Of a stretch of DNA of 64,000 nucleotides, positions 54,074-63,598 are shown piece by piece. Location of the stretch: NCBI RefSeq assembly GCF_900639985.1, contig NZ_CAAAIM010000004.1, forward strand, positions 224,807-288,806, read 5' to 3'. The translations under genes and the position numbers were made by a program. This DNA comes from Legionella rowbothamii. Lineage in GTDB: Bacteria; Pseudomonadota; Gammaproteobacteria; Legionellales; Legionellaceae. Positions within the stretch are counted from its first letter, which is position 1, and each line of letters starts with the position of its first letter. The notes under the pieces are model-generated. The model was given only the letters and a program-made list of their open reading frames with translations. It was not told where the DNA came from and did not search any database.

Positions 54074-54229
54074 TGTTAAATACCACTTTTAGCGACTTTT
54101 AGTATTTTTTAATTTCCTTTGAAAATCTTTTAAAATCAACGTTTATAGGCCATAATTAATTTTATTTAGTTTTCATTTGTTTTAAATAATCTGTCTACAT
54201 GGCGTCTACATGGAATTTAAGGGGTAATT

Positions 54230-55459
54230 ATGTCAGGAGCTGAAAAGGGTATTAAATTAACTAAAACGATTGTTGATAAACTCGAGCATATTCCTGGAAA
54301 AACCCAGACTTTTTATCGAGACGAAGGCTTAAAAGGATTTGGACTCAGAATTACTTCAGGCGGGGTAAAAAGCTTTATTGTAGAAACGCGAATCAATGGT
54401 AAGGTAAAACGGGTCACCTTAGGTAAATACGGTAATCTAACTGTTGAAGAAGCAAGAAAAGAAGCTAAAAGTCTATTAGGGAGTGTGGCCAGAGGTGATG
54501 ATCCTATTGCCGAGAAGAAGACTAAAAAAGTCCATGCTATGACTTTGCAGCAAGTGTTGAATGATTACTTAAAAGCCAGAAAAGACTTAAAACCTCGAAC
54601 TCTTGATGATTATCAATCTGTTTTACATGAAGTGGTACCTGACTGGCTTGATAAACCACTGGTCAATATTACTCGTGAAATGATTGCTAAACGACATACA
54701 AAGCATGGTCAGTCTAATAGTAAAGCGCGAGCTAATAATGCCATGAGGGTGTTAAGAGCCCTTTTTAATTATGCGATGTATGAATATCGTGATGGCAATG
54801 GCAATCCTGTTATTAACCTTAACCCTGTTAAATACCTATCCCATACTCGTGCTTGGTATCGAGTAGATCGCAAGCAAACCGTAATTAAATCGCATCAGTT
54901 AGCTGACTGGTATAAAGCGGTGATTGTGTTGGTTGAGACAGATAACTATCGCAATGCTTTATTATGGCATGATTACTTTCTCTTACTACTTTTTACTGGC
55001 ATGCGGAAAACGGAAGCTGCATCGTTACAATGGAAAGATGTTGATCTCAAATCTCAAACCATTACGTTGCAAGACACAAAAAATCACGAAATCCATACTT
55101 TGCCCATGTCTGATTTTGTCTTTGAGTTAATGGAACGTAGGAGTCGAAATAAAACGAGTGAGTTTGTATTCCCAGCTGAAAGTAAGACTGGTTATATTTA
55201 TGAACCTAAGAAAGCGGTAAATAGGGTAGTGGAGTTATCAGGGGTACAATTTACCTTACACGATCTTCGACGAACCTTTGCCACTGTTGCTGATAGTCTA
55301 GATTTACCTGCTTATGCATTAAAACGATTACTCAATCATAAAATGAATAATGACGTCACAGCAGGGTATATCATGAAGGATGTTGAGCGATTACGTAAGC
55401 CAATGCAGCAGGTTACTAATTTTTTGCTTGAACAGATGATGGAAACGGCGGAGGTTTGA
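54230..55459 (+). CDS. P4-type tyrosine integrase
   Basis: 409 residues. Arm-binding domain FYRDEGLKGFGLRITSGGVK and GKVKRVTLGKYGNLTVEEAR (DUF4102 type). Catalytic core: LLLLFTGMRKTEAASLQW (Arg), HDLRRTFATVADSL (His-x-x-Arg), LLNHKMNNDVTAGYIMKD (His/Tyr nucleophile). It is 160 bp from the tRNA fragment and in the orientation expected for an integrative element. Start ATG 54230 with AAGGGGTAATT upstream. It looks functional. Confidence 0.93.
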   Translation: MSGAEKGIKLTKTIVDKLEHIPGKTQTFYRDEGLKGFGLRITSGGVKSFIVETRINGKVKRVTLGKYGNLTVEEARKEAKSLLGSVARGDDPIAEKKTKKVHAMTLQQVLNDYLKARKDLKPRTLDDYQSVLHEVVPDWLDKPLVNITREMIAKRHTKHGQSNSKARANNAMRVLRALFNYAMYEYRDGNGNPVINLNPVKYLSHTRAWYRVDRKQTVIKSHQLADWYKAVIVLVETDNYRNALLWHDYFLLLLFTGMRKTEAASLQWKDVDLKSQTITLQDTKNHEIHTLPMSDFVFELMERRSRNKTSEFVFPAESKTGYIYEPKKAVNRVVELSGVQFTLHDLRRTFATVADSLDLPAYALKRLLNHKMNNDVTAGYIMKDVERLRKPMQQVTNFLLEQMMETAEV

Positions 55460-55485
55460 TTTAACTTGCATCCGCGTATTAATTT

Positions 55486-55508
55486 GCAATTCGCGATTCG
55501 CGAATTGC
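55486..55508. repeat. 23-bp near-perfect palindrome after the integrase gene
   Basis: GCAATTCGCGA / TCGCGAATTGC around one T. No U-tract. Could be a terminator or a protein-binding site; the related TTCGCGA core is not seen elsewhere in the flanks. Confidence 0.45.
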
Positions 55509-55563
55509 GAATTTATAATGTAGTACTTTTAAAAGCCAGGCACGACTGACTTACGCATGATAG

Positions 55564-56790
55564 TTAATCAAGAAGTGAAAATGGAATTGCCCAAAGATTA
55601 TCACCAAAGGATAAACATCTATCCCCATTATAAAGCACTATACCGCTAACCCAATCCTTTTCAGCTAAAGAAGCTAATTTTCTCAAGCCACGGAAATCTT
55701 GATTAATAATGGTATGGCTTGCTTTAACTTCAATACCAATAATCTTACGAGCATGATTTTCGAGAATAAAATCTACTTCAAATTGGTCTTTATCACGATA
55801 GTAGTAAATATTCCAAGGATCATCTTCCATGGTGGACATTTTCAATAATTCACCATACACCCATGTCTCTAATAAAGCTCCAAAGGAAGTTTTATCAACC
55901 TCAATACTTTCAGTTGTAATTCTATTTACCGATGCTAAAAGACCACTATCAATGAAATGGATTTTTGGTGTTTTAGTAATTCTGCTTAAGGTATTGTTAT
56001 GCCAAGGCCTTATTTGCTGTACTAGAAACAAAGTTTCCAGTAAGCCAACATACTTTTGTGTGGTTTTAGTGTCTAAATTTAATTGCCCACCAATTTGTGT
56101 GAAATTTGTTAATTTCCCTGACTGCTGAGCGAGGACTTCTAACAGGCGAGGCATTTCAACCAATTTTTCAATAGAAGAGATATCTTTTACATCGCGTTCT
56201 ACAATTGCCTTAATGTATGATTTCGCCCAAGTATTTCGCCTTGCAGGAGCGGATCTAGTCAACATCTCAGGATATCCTCCTGTCAAAGCTTGGGAAATAA
56301 TGTCTGATTCTTCTGTACTTGGTGCTTGGTTTGGCCATGATTGGTTAATGGCATATTTAATAAAATGATTTTCTCGGCATTGAATTTCAGCTTGAGAGAG
56401 TGGGAATAAAGTTAATATTTCCATTCTGCCAGCTAAGCTATCTCCGACTTGAGGTAAAGCTAACAAGTTGGCGGACCCCGTTAATAAGAAACGACCTGGT
56501 TCTCTATTTTGATCTACAGAGAGCTTTATTGCGCGAAGTAACTCAGGTGCACGCTGAATTTCATCTATAATTGCTTTATCAATTCGGTTAATAAAACCAA
56601 CCGGGTCTTGTTTTACAGAGTTGAGGATATTTTCGTCATCTAAAGTATAATAGGGTAGATCCAACGAATACTCTTGTACTAAAGTTGTTTTCCCTGATTG
56701 TCGAGGACCGTTTATTAAAACAACGGGAGTATCTTGCATTGCAATTTCCATTCGGCTTTTGATTTGACGAGGAAAATTCTTTGCTTTCAT
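55564..56790 (-). CDS. AAA_14 / DUF4143 ATPase
   Basis: 408 residues. The AAA_14 part has VVLINGPRQSGKTTLVQEY (Walker A), AIIDEIQRAPELLRAIK (Walker B) and RFLLTGSANLLALP (sensor-1 region). From about 170 the DUF4143 part: SYIKAIVERDVKDISSIEKL, LAQQSGKLTNFTQIGGQLNL, FEVDFILENHARKIIGIEVK (a nuclease-like D..E.K pattern). Function is unknown; common in accessory genomes and in archaea. Divergent from the HTH module, with seven tandem repeats just upstream of its start. Confidence 0.88.
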   Translation of the reverse strand: MKAKNFPRQIKSRMEIAMQDTPVVLINGPRQSGKTTLVQEYSLDLPYYTLDDENILNSVKQDPVGFINRIDKAIIDEIQRAPELLRAIKLSVDQNREPGRFLLTGSANLLALPQVGDSLAGRMEILTLFPLSQAEIQCRENHFIKYAINQSWPNQAPSTEESDIISQALTGGYPEMLTRSAPARRNTWAKSYIKAIVERDVKDISSIEKLVEMPRLLEVLAQQSGKLTNFTQIGGQLNLDTKTTQKYVGLLETLFLVQQIRPWHNNTLSRITKTPKIHFIDSGLLASVNRITTESIEVDKTSFGALLETWVYGELLKMSTMEDDPWNIYYYRDKDQFEVDFILENHARKIIGIEVKASHTIINQDFRGLRKLASLAEKDWVSGIVLYNGDRCLSFGDNLWAIPFSLLD

Positions 56791-56810
56791 TGCTTACCTT
56801 TATTCTCTGT

Positions 56811-56956
56811 GAATCCGACTATTATGATTGTGAATCCGACTATTATGATTGTGAATCCGACTATTATGGATTGTGAATCCGACTATTATGGATTGTGAAT
56901 CCGACTATTATGGATTATAAATCCGACTATTATGGATTATGAATCCGACTATTATG
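56811..56956. repeat. Seven tandem copies of a 21-22-bp repeat upstream of the DUF4143 gene
   Basis: The invariant core AATCCGACTATTATG occurs seven times at 21-22-bp spacing (starts 56811, 56832, 56853, 56875, 56897, 56919, 56941), one helical turn pair per unit. It lies 20 bp upstream of the ATPase ATG and over its promoter. Suggests iterons, or multimer binding by an element protein. Confidence 0.8.
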
Positions 56957-57019
56957 GAATGCAAGAATGTAGCAATAATTAAATTGCGAATAATTTTATA
57001 AAAACCTGGGGGGATAAAA

Positions 57020-57087
57020 GGGACATGTGGGAAACCCTTATAAATACTGAGTTAGAAACGTCCCTAATTCCATTTTATATTAGGGAC
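57020..57087. repeat. GGGAC-rich flank (left copy) of the mobilization module
   Basis: GGGACATGTGGGAA at 57020-57033 and a 9-bp perfect hairpin GTCCCTAAT / ATTAGGGAC (57060-57087). The first block matches 13 of 14 bases, inverted, with 63529-63542. The gap 56963-57356 otherwise holds only the short frame at 57224-57325. Confidence 0.5.
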
Positions 57088-57223
57088 GAGTGGGACATCA
57101 AACCTGTAATATCTTTTAATTACTATCATTCCAATCCATAACTTTTAATTAGATCCAAACCCCTTGACAGAGTTTGAATATTTAAGCGATACTTTTTTCG
57201 AGCTTAAGATTTAGGACAGGCTT

Positions 57224-57325
57224 ATGGCATGGAAAGGCCATTGTTTTATGGATACGAATTATCAATGTGAGCTGTATAAGCACTTGATATTCATTGCAGC
57301 ATGGATCGCAAACGGTCGGCATTAA
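57224..57325 (+). CDS. Possible 33-residue peptide
   Basis: MAWKGHCFMDTNYQCELYKH and a following hydrophobic LIFIAAWIANGRH, with AGGACAGG just upstream of ATG 57224. It could be a leader or a leftover. No family recognised. Confidence 0.2.
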   Translation: MAWKGHCFMDTNYQCELYKHLIFIAAWIANGRH

Positions 57326-57356
57326 GCTGAAATGAAATCAATTGTAGAGGTTCACC

Positions 57357-57632
57357 ATGTCTATAGAAAAACCAACCCGTTTACATCTATTAAACGAATT
57401 CGATTCTGCTCCAGAATCAGCTTTATTTAATCAACAAACCATTGCGGCTGTATTAAGCTGTTCAACGCAGTTACTTGAACGTAACCGCTGGGCAGGTACA
57501 AGCGTTCCTTATTTAAAAATTGGGCGTAAAGTTTTATACCGCAAGAGTGATGTCTTGGGTTTTCTCCAACAACAACGAGTATACCGTTCAACCAGTGATG
57601 AAGGCCAGGCACTGGCAATGGGTAACGAATAA
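57357..57632 (+). CDS. AlpA/MerR-like helix-turn-helix protein
   Basis: 91 residues. SALFNQQTIAAVLSCSTQLLERNRWAGTSVPYLKIGRKVLYRKSDVLGFLQQQ is the HTH_17 pattern (helix-turn-helix then the 'x-Y-x-K-x-D-V-x-x-F/L-x' signature) of AlpA-like excisionase/regulatory proteins. Often the first gene of mobilizable elements, controlling integrase or replication genes. It is followed 83 bp later by the DUF927 ATPase. Confidence 0.8.
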   Translation: MSIEKPTRLHLLNEFDSAPESALFNQQTIAAVLSCSTQLLERNRWAGTSVPYLKIGRKVLYRKSDVLGFLQQQRVYRSTSDEGQALAMGNE

Positions 57633-57715
57633 CTTTTATTGTTGTTTCACAGTTCAGAAAGCTTCTTATGTGTTAGAGCTTAATGCTTCTCTGAATTTAA
57701 GTTGGAGAATTTTTT

Positions 57716-59464
57716 ATGTCACAAAATCAGGTTATTTCATTACCTAATGCACAAAAACGTCCAATCATCTGTGAATATGCCGGTGGTCATTTTAAATTAA
57801 GCGATAAAGGCATAACCTTTGTTGGTACAGATAAAGACGGTAATCAACTGCCACCACGTTGGATATGCTCTGCACTGTCCGTAGTGGCTAAAACACGGGA
57901 TGCTAAAAGTGGGGAGTGGGGGCGATTACTCGAATGGAAAGATGATGATGGAGTTATTCATCAATGGGCAATGCCTTTGGCGTTATTACAAGGTGATTCC
58001 TCAGATGTTAGACGAGAACTTGCTCGCTTAGGCTTAGCAATTTCGCCTAATAAACTAGCAAGAGATCTACTGACCTCTTATTTACAGGTATTTCCTATCG
58101 AAGCACGTGCTCGGTGTGTTGATAGACTAGGATGGTATGAGGATGTGTTCGTCACGGCAAATGGTTCAATTGGTACTAATGAAGAAAAAGTAGTATTTCA
58201 AAATAACAATGCTATTGAACCGGCCTTGTCATGTTCTGGTTCGGTTGATGAGTGGCGAAATTCAATAGGGCGTTTAGCCTCAGGTAATTCACGTTTAGTC
58301 TTTGCTATTGCCACCGCTTTTGCTCCAAGTTTAGCAAAACTTGCTGGCGAAGACTCTGGCGGTTTTCATTTTAGAGGTACCTCGTCATCTGGTAAAAGCA
58401 CCGCTCTTAAAGTAGCTGCCTCTGTGTGGGGTAATCCAAAATCCTATTGCCGTTTATGGCGCAGTACCTCTAATGGTTTAGAAGGTTTGGCTGCCTTACA
58501 TAATGACGGCTTATTAATTCTCGACGAGCTCAGTCAAATAGATCCAAGAGAAGCTGGGGAGGCGGCTTATCTACTGGCAAATGGTCAAGGAAAAACGCGG
58601 GCATCAAAAACAGGTGCAGCCAAAAAATCAGCCAGTTGGTCTTTAGTTTTTCTCTCAGCAGGTGAGGAGTCATTAACTGCATTAATGGCAAAAGCCGGTC
58701 AACGGGTCAATGCCGGCCAAGAAATTAGACTTGCAGATATTGAAGCAGATGCTGGGACAGGTATGGGTTTATTTGAAAAGACGCACGAGCAAATTAGCCC
58801 AGCAGCTATGGCAATAACTCTTAAAGAATTAACCGATAAACTGTACGGTGCTGTCGGCTTGTCATGGCTAGAACATGTTGTAGCCAATCGTCAAACCCTT
58901 ATTCCAGTAATCAATAATATGATTAATCAGTTTATTGAAAAAGTTAGTAGCAAAGACATTACCGGACAAGTTATAAGAGTAGCAAGACGATTTGCCCTAG
59001 TAGCTGCAGCAGGAGAACTCGCCACCCAGTTTGGCCTAACTAGATGGCAACGAGGAGAGTCTTTTCAAGCAGCACAGCAATGTTTTAAATCCTGGCAAGA
59101 GAATTTCGGTACTGATGGTAATCGAGAAGACAGAGCTATTATGGCACAAGTTCGTGCCTTCTTTGAATCCCATGGAGCGAGCAGATTTGATAATGTGCGT
59201 GACCCTAATAATGGGCGAATAGTCAATCGTGCTGGATTCTATCGTACTGATGATAAGGGCTTTAGATTGTTTATGGTACTTCCAGAAGTTTATAAAAATG
59301 AACTTTGCAAAGGCTATGAGCCTAGAATGGCTACCCGGGTGTTAATTAACGCTGGGTGGTTAATGCCTGCATCGGATGGTAAGTCTTCACATAAACCTCG
59401 AATTAATGGGGTAGGCACACCTAGGTTATATTTCTTTAGTGAGAAAATTTGGGGTGAGGAATAA
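57716..59464 (+). CDS. DUF927-family ATPase of mobile elements
   Basis: 582 residues. The DUF927 core has FHFRGTSSSGKSTALKVAAS (Walker A), LWRSTSNGLEGLAALHNDGL, LLILDELSQIDPREAGEAAYLLANGQGK (Walker B and the conserved EAA block) and ASKTGAAKKSASWSLVFLSAGE. The C-terminal 180 residues are helicase-lid-like. DUF927 proteins accompany integrases and relaxases in plasmids and ICEs and probably initiate replication. Ribosome site weak (GGAGAATTTTTT). Confidence 0.85.
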   Translation: MSQNQVISLPNAQKRPIICEYAGGHFKLSDKGITFVGTDKDGNQLPPRWICSALSVVAKTRDAKSGEWGRLLEWKDDDGVIHQWAMPLALLQGDSSDVRRELARLGLAISPNKLARDLLTSYLQVFPIEARARCVDRLGWYEDVFVTANGSIGTNEEKVVFQNNNAIEPALSCSGSVDEWRNSIGRLASGNSRLVFAIATAFAPSLAKLAGEDSGGFHFRGTSSSGKSTALKVAASVWGNPKSYCRLWRSTSNGLEGLAALHNDGLLILDELSQIDPREAGEAAYLLANGQGKTRASKTGAAKKSASWSLVFLSAGEESLTALMAKAGQRVNAGQEIRLADIEADAGTGMGLFEKTHEQISPAAMAITLKELTDKLYGAVGLSWLEHVVANRQTLIPVINNMINQFIEKVSSKDITGQVIRVARRFALVAAAGELATQFGLTRWQRGESFQAAQQCFKSWQENFGTDGNREDRAIMAQVRAFFESHGASRFDNVRDPNNGRIVNRAGFYRTDDKGFRLFMVLPEVYKNELCKGYEPRMATRVLINAGWLMPASDGKSSHKPRINGVGTPRLYFFSEKIWGEE

Positions 59465-59671
59465 CCTTAAAAAGCCGATTCATAACCTACATGGAGTTAT
59501 GAATCGCGAATCAGATTCTAGTTTCATTTTAATAAAATAACGGTTATTTATTGCTCATATAGGCTGATAATGGACTAAAATGTAACTAGAAATAAAAATA
59601 TTCAAGCTAAATTTTTAGCAATTAAATTAGATAGAATCAATATAACTATATTCTTGGGGGGCTGAAAAGAA

Positions 59672-60622
59672 ATGGATTTATTCACAGAACTTGTTTCCCC
59701 ATCCAAGCAACATCATATTTTCCGAGAGTTGGCTTTTAGTGAAGACTATGAACCAGCAAGAAAAATAATCGAGCAACTGCTCAATCATTTCGTAATTAAA
59801 GAAAAAAAGTTTGTTCAACAATTTCAATTGAAACCGAGTTTTCATCATCGATTATGGGAACTGTATTTATACTCTTATTTATCTAGTAAAAATGAACGAG
59901 AGATAATAATTAAAAGTATAAGTCCTGATATATGTATTTGTGAAAATCAATTTACATATTATATCGAAGCTACCACATTAAACATTCCAGAAGGTAGCGC
60001 TGAATCAATAGATGAAGTATATCTTCTTAAGAAATATAAAAAAACACTTAAAAAAAAGATGGAGAAGAAGTATTGGGATCTGCCCGAGATTAGGGGTAAG
60101 CCACTTATTTTGGCCATTCATGATTACACTTTAAATGAATCTCTGGGAAATACACCCTTTCATTTAACTAATTGGTTATATCCAAATAAAAATCAAAAGA
60201 CCTATCTAGATTTTTTTGATTGGAGTAATGCTAGTTTCATTAGTGGAATTTTAGTCTCAGGTCAAGCAACCGTACCAAAATTTAATCGTATGGGGATATT
60301 AGCCGGTTATGGTAACAATCGTATTAAAGGATTAAGAATCCGACAAAAATTGAAATTTCTTAATAATGATGAAGGTAAGTTAACAATATCTCAAGAACCT
60401 CCTGAAGCTACAGAATTAGAAGACCCTAGCTATATTGAATCTTGGTCTGAAGGTATAGTATTTTTCCATAACCCTTACGCCTTACATCCAATTTATCCAC
60501 CAAATTTAGGTGATATTACTCATATTAGGAAATTAAAAAATGGGCAAGTCATGATTCATCCTACTGGTCAAGAAGTAATAAATTCTGAGACATGGTTTTT
60601 TAAAGCAGTTGATAAAATATAA
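59672..60622 (+). CDS. Possible PD-(D/E)XK-type protein, cargo of the mobile element
   Basis: 316 residues; no named family recognised. RLWELYLYSYLSSKNEREIIIKSISPDICICENQFTYYIEATTLN has Glu...ProAsp...Glu-Ala, the spacing of the PD-(D/E)XK nuclease core, with EA in place of EXK. The remainder (LAIHDYTLNESLGN, HNPYALHPIYPP) has no motif. GGGGGG precedes ATG 59672 and nothing links it to the flanking mobility genes, so it looks like a defence or cargo gene. Nuclease activity is inference from the core pattern. Confidence 0.45.
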   Translation: MDLFTELVSPSKQHHIFRELAFSEDYEPARKIIEQLLNHFVIKEKKFVQQFQLKPSFHHRLWELYLYSYLSSKNEREIIIKSISPDICICENQFTYYIEATTLNIPEGSAESIDEVYLLKKYKKTLKKKMEKKYWDLPEIRGKPLILAIHDYTLNESLGNTPFHLTNWLYPNKNQKTYLDFFDWSNASFISGILVSGQATVPKFNRMGILAGYGNNRIKGLRIRQKLKFLNNDEGKLTISQEPPEATELEDPSYIESWSEGIVFFHNPYALHPIYPPNLGDITHIRKLKNGQVMIHPTGQEVINSETWFFKAVDKI

Positions 60623-60669
60623 TATTCTAATATAGCTCTCGACTTTAGATAAGAAGGGTATCTCCCTTA

Positions 60670-60710
60670 GCGAATGCAGAAGGGCGCAATATACATTCAT
60701 TCGAATGTTT
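60670..60710 (-). other. Candidate MOBQ-type oriT
   Basis: On the minus strand: ACATTC-GAAT-GAATGT (inverted repeat 60693-60708), then ATAT, then TGCGCCCTT (60680-60688). In RSF1010-type oriT an inverted repeat precedes TAAGTGCGCCCT, and the nick is in the same place. It lies 97 bp upstream of the relaxase gene. By analogy the nick would be after GCGCCC, transferring leftwards with the relaxase gene last. Confidence 0.65.
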
Positions 60711-60806
60711 GCTAAATTATAAAAATCAGGTTAAAACAAAATCCTTAATGGACAAGGATTTTTCTTTATAAAAGCAACCGATGGATCACTTTAAATAGGT
60801 GTATTC

Positions 60807-63449
60807 ATGGCTATTGCTTTTGCTAGAGTTTCAATTCATTCCAGATCAAAAGGTCATAGTGCAGTTGCTGCAATTTCTTATCGAGCAGGACTCAAGTTAG
60901 TTGATGAGCGCACAGGATTAACTCACGATTTTTCCTATCGTCATGACGTCGTTTTTTCAGAAGTGTTACTGCCTAAAAATTCAGACTCTGCTTTTTTAGA
61001 TCATTCGATCCTATGGAATGCTGTTGAGGCTGCTGAGAAAAGAGTTGATGCGCAGTTGTGTAAAGATGTGGTTTTGGCTTTGCCTAAAGAATTGAATCGA
61101 GAACAGCAGATTGATTTAACTCGACGATTTGCTCATACCCATTTTGTTGAGAATGGTTTGCCAGCTGACATCGCGATTCACGATCATGGCGATGGTAATC
61201 CTCATGCTCATATTTTAATTACTACTCGTAGACTTGAAGGAAAACAATTTTCTAAATATAAAGCACGTGATCTGAATCCTACTTTTGCAAAAGGCTTTAT
61301 TGTAGAAAATGATTATTGGGGTGAGTTATGGCGTGAGACGCAGAATGACTATTTTATTGAGCAGAATCTTGATTTAGAAGTTGATGCTAATCATTTAATT
61401 TCAGAGAGGCACAGAGGACAACAACGCAATTCATCCGCGCATTACTTACAAGAAGAAAATCAATTGATTCTACAAGCGCGCATGGAAATTACGCGGGATA
61501 ATATTACTCATGCTATTGAACATTTATCATCACAACATAGTGTATTTACAAAAAGAGATGTGGAGCGTCTTTTATTTAAGACCTTTAGTCTTTCTAATAA
61601 TCCGCAAGAATATTTGCAGTTTGTTGAAAAGGTATTAAGTGATAAAGATGTAATTTCGTTAGGGGAGAATAATAAGGGAAAGATTTCTTATACAACTCGT
61701 AGCCATTTTCTCGAGGAAGCAGCGTTATTAGATGATATAGAAAAAATGATGCACTGTACTAAACATTCTAGTAATCAGCCTATAGATTATCTTGCTCAGC
61801 AATACGCTTTGAGTGAGGAGCAGAGTGAGGCATTTCGCTATATTGCGCAAAGTCCTGATATCGCTGTTGTTATAGGGCGTCCAGGAACTGGGAAAAGTTA
61901 TCTGCTAAAGCCAGTCAATGAATTCTATAGGCAAGCTAATCAACTAGTAATTGGGGCAGCCTTATCGGGTAAGGTTGCCAAAGCATTACAAGCTGAAACA
62001 GGTATTAAATCCTCTACTATTAAGTCGTTATACTATCGTTTAGCCAATAACACTATGCAGTTAAGCGATAAGCATGTGTTGATAATTGATGAGGCTGGCA
62101 TGGTGGATTTTTCCAGTATGGCTTATCTGCTAAAGGAAGCGAAAAAGGCTGGTAGCAAAGTAATCTTGATAGGCGATCCTGATCAATTAAAGCCTATTCA
62201 AAAAGGGGAGATATTCAGAGGGATAGCCGCGAGAACAGGCTATATAGAGCTTGAAAATATCAAGCGACAATTAGATGCTGGAGACAGACAGGCCAGTATG
62301 GATTTAGCTAAGGGTGAAATGGATAAGGCTATTCAGCATTATCAGAGCAAACAGGCAATAGCTATGGCTGAAACGAGTGAGAAAGCCGCAGAGCTACTAG
62401 TCGCAGACTGGAAAAGAGATCTTGATAATACGGACCTTGCAGACAACATTATGCTTTCTTTCACTAGGAAAGCGGTTAATAGTCTTAATGATCGAGCTAG
62501 AGAAACATTAATAGTTAGCAATAGAATAGGTACAGAAAACGTTTCATATCAAGGCTTAGAGCGAAGTTTGTCTATATCAACAGGTGAGCGTCTGTTATTC
62601 AGAGAGAATAATAAGACTCTAGGAATTCGCAATGGTGATACGGCAACAGTTAAGGAGGTCACTGCTCAACAAATGAAGGTGCATCTTGATAGCGGAGAAG
62701 AACTTATTATCCCTAAAGATTATAAAGCACTGGATTATGCGTATGCACTGACTGTACATAAATCTCAAGGTATGACTGCCAAAAAGGTTAGAGTCCTGAT
62801 AGATAGCAAATACTGGGACAGAAACCTCAGTTTCGTTGCTATGACCCGACATAAAGAAAGTCTGAATATCTACGCAGATAAACAAAATCATCCTACTGAA
62901 CAAGCTCTGAAGCAAACTCTATCTCGAAGTACCACAAAAGATAATGTCATCGATTGGCCATTTGATTTTGCTATGAGAGTTGGTTTTGATTCGGATTCAT
63001 TAGTAAGTAAGGTGGTGAATCATATATTTGCCATTACCCATAAAGTTAAAAATGCTTATAACTTTATTGTTAATTATGAGACATACTTATTGAAAGAAAA
63101 ACAACAAAACCCGCAACAGGAGCTTAGTAAAATTCGAGCAAAAGGTAATCTACAGTTAAGAAATGATTTAAAAGAAAAAATAAGAAAAGATAACATGTTA
63201 TTTAAAACACCTTGCGAACAGCTGAAAAAAGATTTCCTTGAGGTTGGACAACTTGAAACCCTTATAAAGGAGAGGCCAAGACAGACAGGTTACATTGCTG
63301 AGCGAGCTGATAAGCAAATTAATGCTTTGTCACAACAATTATTAAGCAATAAAGCTTTTAGCACTTATGTCAAAAGCCAACATCTTGATTTTTATAATCA
63401 GATAAAAAATATTAATATGAAAGAAAAATCATTGTGTTATGAGCGATAG
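60807..63449 (+). CDS. TraA-type (MobA/MobL) relaxase fused to a RecD-like helicase
   Basis: 880 residues. Residues 1-210 are the relaxase: MAIAFARVSIHSRSKGHSAV with SYRAG, DIAIHDHGDGNPHAHILI (HUH-type metal triad) and a Tyr in the YRAGLKL region. From about 330 comes a RecD-type helicase: Walker A IGRPGTGKSYLLKP, IIDEAGMVDFSSMAYLL, IGDPDQLKPIQKGE, and late YALTVHKSQGMTAKKV. The two activities nick oriT and unwind the transferred strand. A candidate oriT lies just upstream. The element has no T4SS genes in view, so it is mobilizable. Confidence 0.92.
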   Translation: MAIAFARVSIHSRSKGHSAVAAISYRAGLKLVDERTGLTHDFSYRHDVVFSEVLLPKNSDSAFLDHSILWNAVEAAEKRVDAQLCKDVVLALPKELNREQQIDLTRRFAHTHFVENGLPADIAIHDHGDGNPHAHILITTRRLEGKQFSKYKARDLNPTFAKGFIVENDYWGELWRETQNDYFIEQNLDLEVDANHLISERHRGQQRNSSAHYLQEENQLILQARMEITRDNITHAIEHLSSQHSVFTKRDVERLLFKTFSLSNNPQEYLQFVEKVLSDKDVISLGENNKGKISYTTRSHFLEEAALLDDIEKMMHCTKHSSNQPIDYLAQQYALSEEQSEAFRYIAQSPDIAVVIGRPGTGKSYLLKPVNEFYRQANQLVIGAALSGKVAKALQAETGIKSSTIKSLYYRLANNTMQLSDKHVLIIDEAGMVDFSSMAYLLKEAKKAGSKVILIGDPDQLKPIQKGEIFRGIAARTGYIELENIKRQLDAGDRQASMDLAKGEMDKAIQHYQSKQAIAMAETSEKAAELLVADWKRDLDNTDLADNIMLSFTRKAVNSLNDRARETLIVSNRIGTENVSYQGLERSLSISTGERLLFRENNKTLGIRNGDTATVKEVTAQQMKVHLDSGEELIIPKDYKALDYAYALTVHKSQGMTAKKVRVLIDSKYWDRNLSFVAMTRHKESLNIYADKQNHPTEQALKQTLSRSTTKDNVIDWPFDFAMRVGFDSDSLVSKVVNHIFAITHKVKNAYNFIVNYETYLLKEKQQNPQQELSKIRAKGNLQLRNDLKEKIRKDNMLFKTPCEQLKKDFLEVGQLETLIKERPRQTGYIAERADKQINALSQQLLSNKAFSTYVKSQHLDFYNQIKNINMKEKSLCYER

Positions 63450-63528
63450 TATAATTTATTAGAAATGTCCCAATGTCCCAAACCAGTAAATTTAACAGGG
63501 ACAGATATAATACAGTGCTGGTAAGTAG

Positions 63529-63542
63529 TTCCCACAAGTCCC
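63529..63542. repeat. GGGAC-rich flank (right copy)
   Basis: TTCCCACAAGTCCC is the inverted match (13 of 14) of GGGACATGTGGGAA at 57020. Other GTCCC copies lie at 63467-63480 and 63541-63560. It lies between the relaxase stop and the last small ORF. Confidence 0.5.
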
Positions 63543-63598
63543 CTTAGTCCCTGTATTTATATAAGCCTAGAAATATATAAAATTAAATCCTATAATAT

